In this document: piece by piece, positions 62,676 through 64,000 of the stretch
Layout: each line of letters begins with the position of its first letter
Numbering within the stretch: position 1 is the stretch's first letter
NCBI RefSeq assembly: GCF_028737195.1
Contig: NZ_JAQZAJ010000003.1
Span: forward strand, 248,001-312,000
Length of the DNA: 64,000 nucleotides
Reading direction: 5' to 3'
Source of the DNA: Pseudovibrio exalbescens
GTDB lineage: Bacteria > Pseudomonadota > Alphaproteobacteria > Rhizobiales > Stappiaceae
Translations under genes and position numbers: made by a program
Notes under the pieces: generated by a model
The model's input: only the letters and a program-made list of their open reading frames with translations
Databases searched by the model: none
What the model was told of the DNA's origin: nothing

Positions 62676-64000
62676 ATGGAAACCCGGGCCAACAATATTG
62701 CGATTGGTGCATTCGTACTGGCAGTGATTGCTGCCGTCTTCATTTTCATTTTCTGGCTCATGAGCGCCAGCGAGAGCGGCAACCGTCGTGATGTGAAGAT
62801 TGTTTTTCCTGGTGCGGTCACTGGCTTGCCTACTGGTGGGCAGGTGTTGTTCAACGGCATCAAAATTGGTGATGTGGCAAATCTGACCTTTGATCCAAAT
62901 GATCCAAAGCTTGTGGTGGCAACTGTGCGCGTGGATGCGAAGGCGCCACTGCGCAAGGACACCCAAGCCTCTCTGGGTTTTACAGGTCTGACGGGTGTGG
63001 CTTATGTGGATCTTCATGGTGGATCTCAGTCGGCACCGCCGTTGATTGATCCAGACAGCAACGCCGTGCCGGTGATCTATGCAAACCGTAGTCAGTTCGA
63101 GGACCTTCTTGAAGGGGCCAAGGACATACTGGAGAAGGCCGACACCACGCTTGGTTCCATTCAGCAGGTGGTGACCACCAGCTCTCCAGATATCGAAAAG
63201 ACCATTCAAAACGTTGAGAAATTTACCACAGCTCTGGCCAACAACTCAGAAGGTGTAGACCAGTTCATGGCCGGTATGACTGACACGGCCAAGGCACTCA
63301 CAGATCTGTCTGGCCGTATTGGCAATCTGGTTGATCGCGGCGAACAGCTGCTGGCACAGGTGCCGCCGGAGAAAATTGGCGAGATCGTCGGCGATGTTGA
63401 GCAGATTACAACTGAGCTGGCCAATTCTGCTCAGGACGTTAGCGGCGTTGTGGATGCTGCCAAGACCACAGCAGCAGAGCTTCAGCAATTTGCTGAGGGC
63501 TTGAATGGCAGCCTTGATCAGGTCGACAAGATCTTGCAGGCGGTGGAGCCTGACAAGGTCCAGAGCGTATTGACCGGCGCTTCGGATTTTGCTCGCGTGT
63601 TGAGTGATCGCAGCCAAGATATCGACCAGATGGTGGTTTCGGCCAATCACGTTCTGCAGGATGCAGAAACGGTTTCTGCGGAAATTGCAGCCCGTAAAGA
63701 CGACATTGGCAAGATGGTTGACAACGCTTCAGGGGCGTTGGCCGAGGTTAACAGAGCTGCGGCTGAAGCTGGACGTGTGCTTGCAGCTGTCGACAGTGAT
63801 CGAGTTTCAAACATAGTTGCATCCACGGACAAGGTGATTGGCAATTTTGCAGGCCAGGAAGCTCAGATCAATGAAGCTATCGGCTCGATCAATACCGCAG
63901 CGGGCAACGTCAATCAGATCACGGTAGATTTGCAAAAACGGGTCCCTGACGTTGACAAGATGATCAGCGAAGGAACCGAAATCGCCAGCAATCTGAATGC
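62676..64000 (+). CDS. MCE/MlaD-family lipid-binding protein (partial at window end)
   Basis: The frame is open to the end of the window (441 residues seen). Residues 9-30 form one membrane anchor (IGAFVLAVIAAVFIFIFWLM). An MCE domain lies at about 40-120 (VKIVFPGAVTGLPTGGQVLF, NGIKIGDV, GVAYVDLHGG). A long region of heptad-like helices follows (from about 130), typical of the extended MlaD/PqiB-like needle or of the alphaproteobacterial MCE form. AAGGAGG lies five bases before the ATG at 62676. It binds lipids and couples them to the MlaEF transporter. Confidence 0.93.
   Translation, partial: METRANNIAIGAFVLAVIAAVFIFIFWLMSASESGNRRDVKIVFPGAVTGLPTGGQVLFNGIKIGDVANLTFDPNDPKLVVATVRVDAKAPLRKDTQASLGFTGLTGVAYVDLHGGSQSAPPLIDPDSNAVPVIYANRSQFEDLLEGAKDILEKADTTLGSIQQVVTTSSPDIEKTIQNVEKFTTALANNSEGVDQFMAGMTDTAKALTDLSGRIGNLVDRGEQLLAQVPPEKIGEIVGDVEQITTELANSAQDVSGVVDAAKTTAAELQQFAEGLNGSLDQVDKILQAVEPDKVQSVLTGASDFARVLSDRSQDIDQMVVSANHVLQDAETVSAEIAARKDDIGKMVDNASGALAEVNRAAAEAGRVLAAVDSDRVSNIVASTDKVIGNFAGQEAQINEAIGSINTAAGNVNQITVDLQKRVPDVDKMISEGTEIASNLN

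Overview
The window looks like a chromosomal segment of a marine alphaproteobacterium, most likely of the Hyphomicrobiales (Stappiaceae / Pseudovibrio-like). This is inferred from gene order (hflK-hflC-DUF2065-degP next to serB and miaA), moderate GC content, BCCT and TRAP transport components, a DgcN-DgcA pair and a complete MCE/Mla-type lipid transporter start. No phage, insertion sequence or CRISPR array was seen. Almost every gene is intact; only the first (hflK) and the last (mlaD-like) are cut by the window edges.

Layout. 1-6.3 kb: membrane protease regulators (hflK, hflC), a periplasmic Do-type protease, serB and miaA (divergent, overlapping starts), and a GNAT acetyltransferase. 6.4-16.8 kb: leuA with a leucine-rich leader peptide, a PhzF-family protein, a GNAT-NUDIX fusion, a Sel1-repeat protein, an alkylsulfatase, another GNAT, ilvC, and a TetR regulator with a palindromic operator. 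17-20.8 kb: a family I.3 RTX lipase and a UspA-BCCT transporter pair. 21-24.5 kb: pdxJ and the ilvI-ilvH operon, preceded by a textbook Ile/Leu/Val attenuator.

24.8-29.5 kb is the most unusual part. Two identical tandem tRNA-Lys genes are followed by an R-body (reb) locus. It holds an ECF-like sigma factor, three small RebB-type proteins, a larger protein with a Reb-like C-terminus, and three small proteins of unknown function. Its upstream region carries a perfect 10-bp inverted repeat and a 10-bp direct repeat. R-bodies are coiled protein ribbons known from Caedibacter and predicted in many proteobacteria.

29.6-47.6 kb: trhO, an SMP-30 lactonase-like gene, a divergent Lrp/ald pair, two glycine-zipper lipoproteins, pgi, eda and zwf (sugar-phosphate and Entner-Doudoroff metabolism), adenine deaminase, an acyl-CoA ligase, two DMT exporters, an orphan CoxL-like molybdoenzyme subunit and a stand-alone AsnC ligand-binding domain. 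47.8-50.6 kb: a TPP riboswitch heading thiM-thiD and a TRAP solute-binding protein. 50.8-64 kb: a FadL-type porin, an SDR lacking the usual Tyr-Lys pair, an LpxH-like phosphatase coupled to a glycosyltransferase, a threonine dehydratase-like enzyme, a CheZ-like phosphatase, an MFS permease, the dgcA/dgcN pair and the start of an Mla-type operon.

Three cis-acting control elements for amino acid or cofactor synthesis are readable directly from the DNA: the leuA leader, the ilvIH leader and the TPP riboswitch. Branched-chain amino acid synthesis (leuA, ilvC, ilvI, ilvH) is spread over three loci in this one window.
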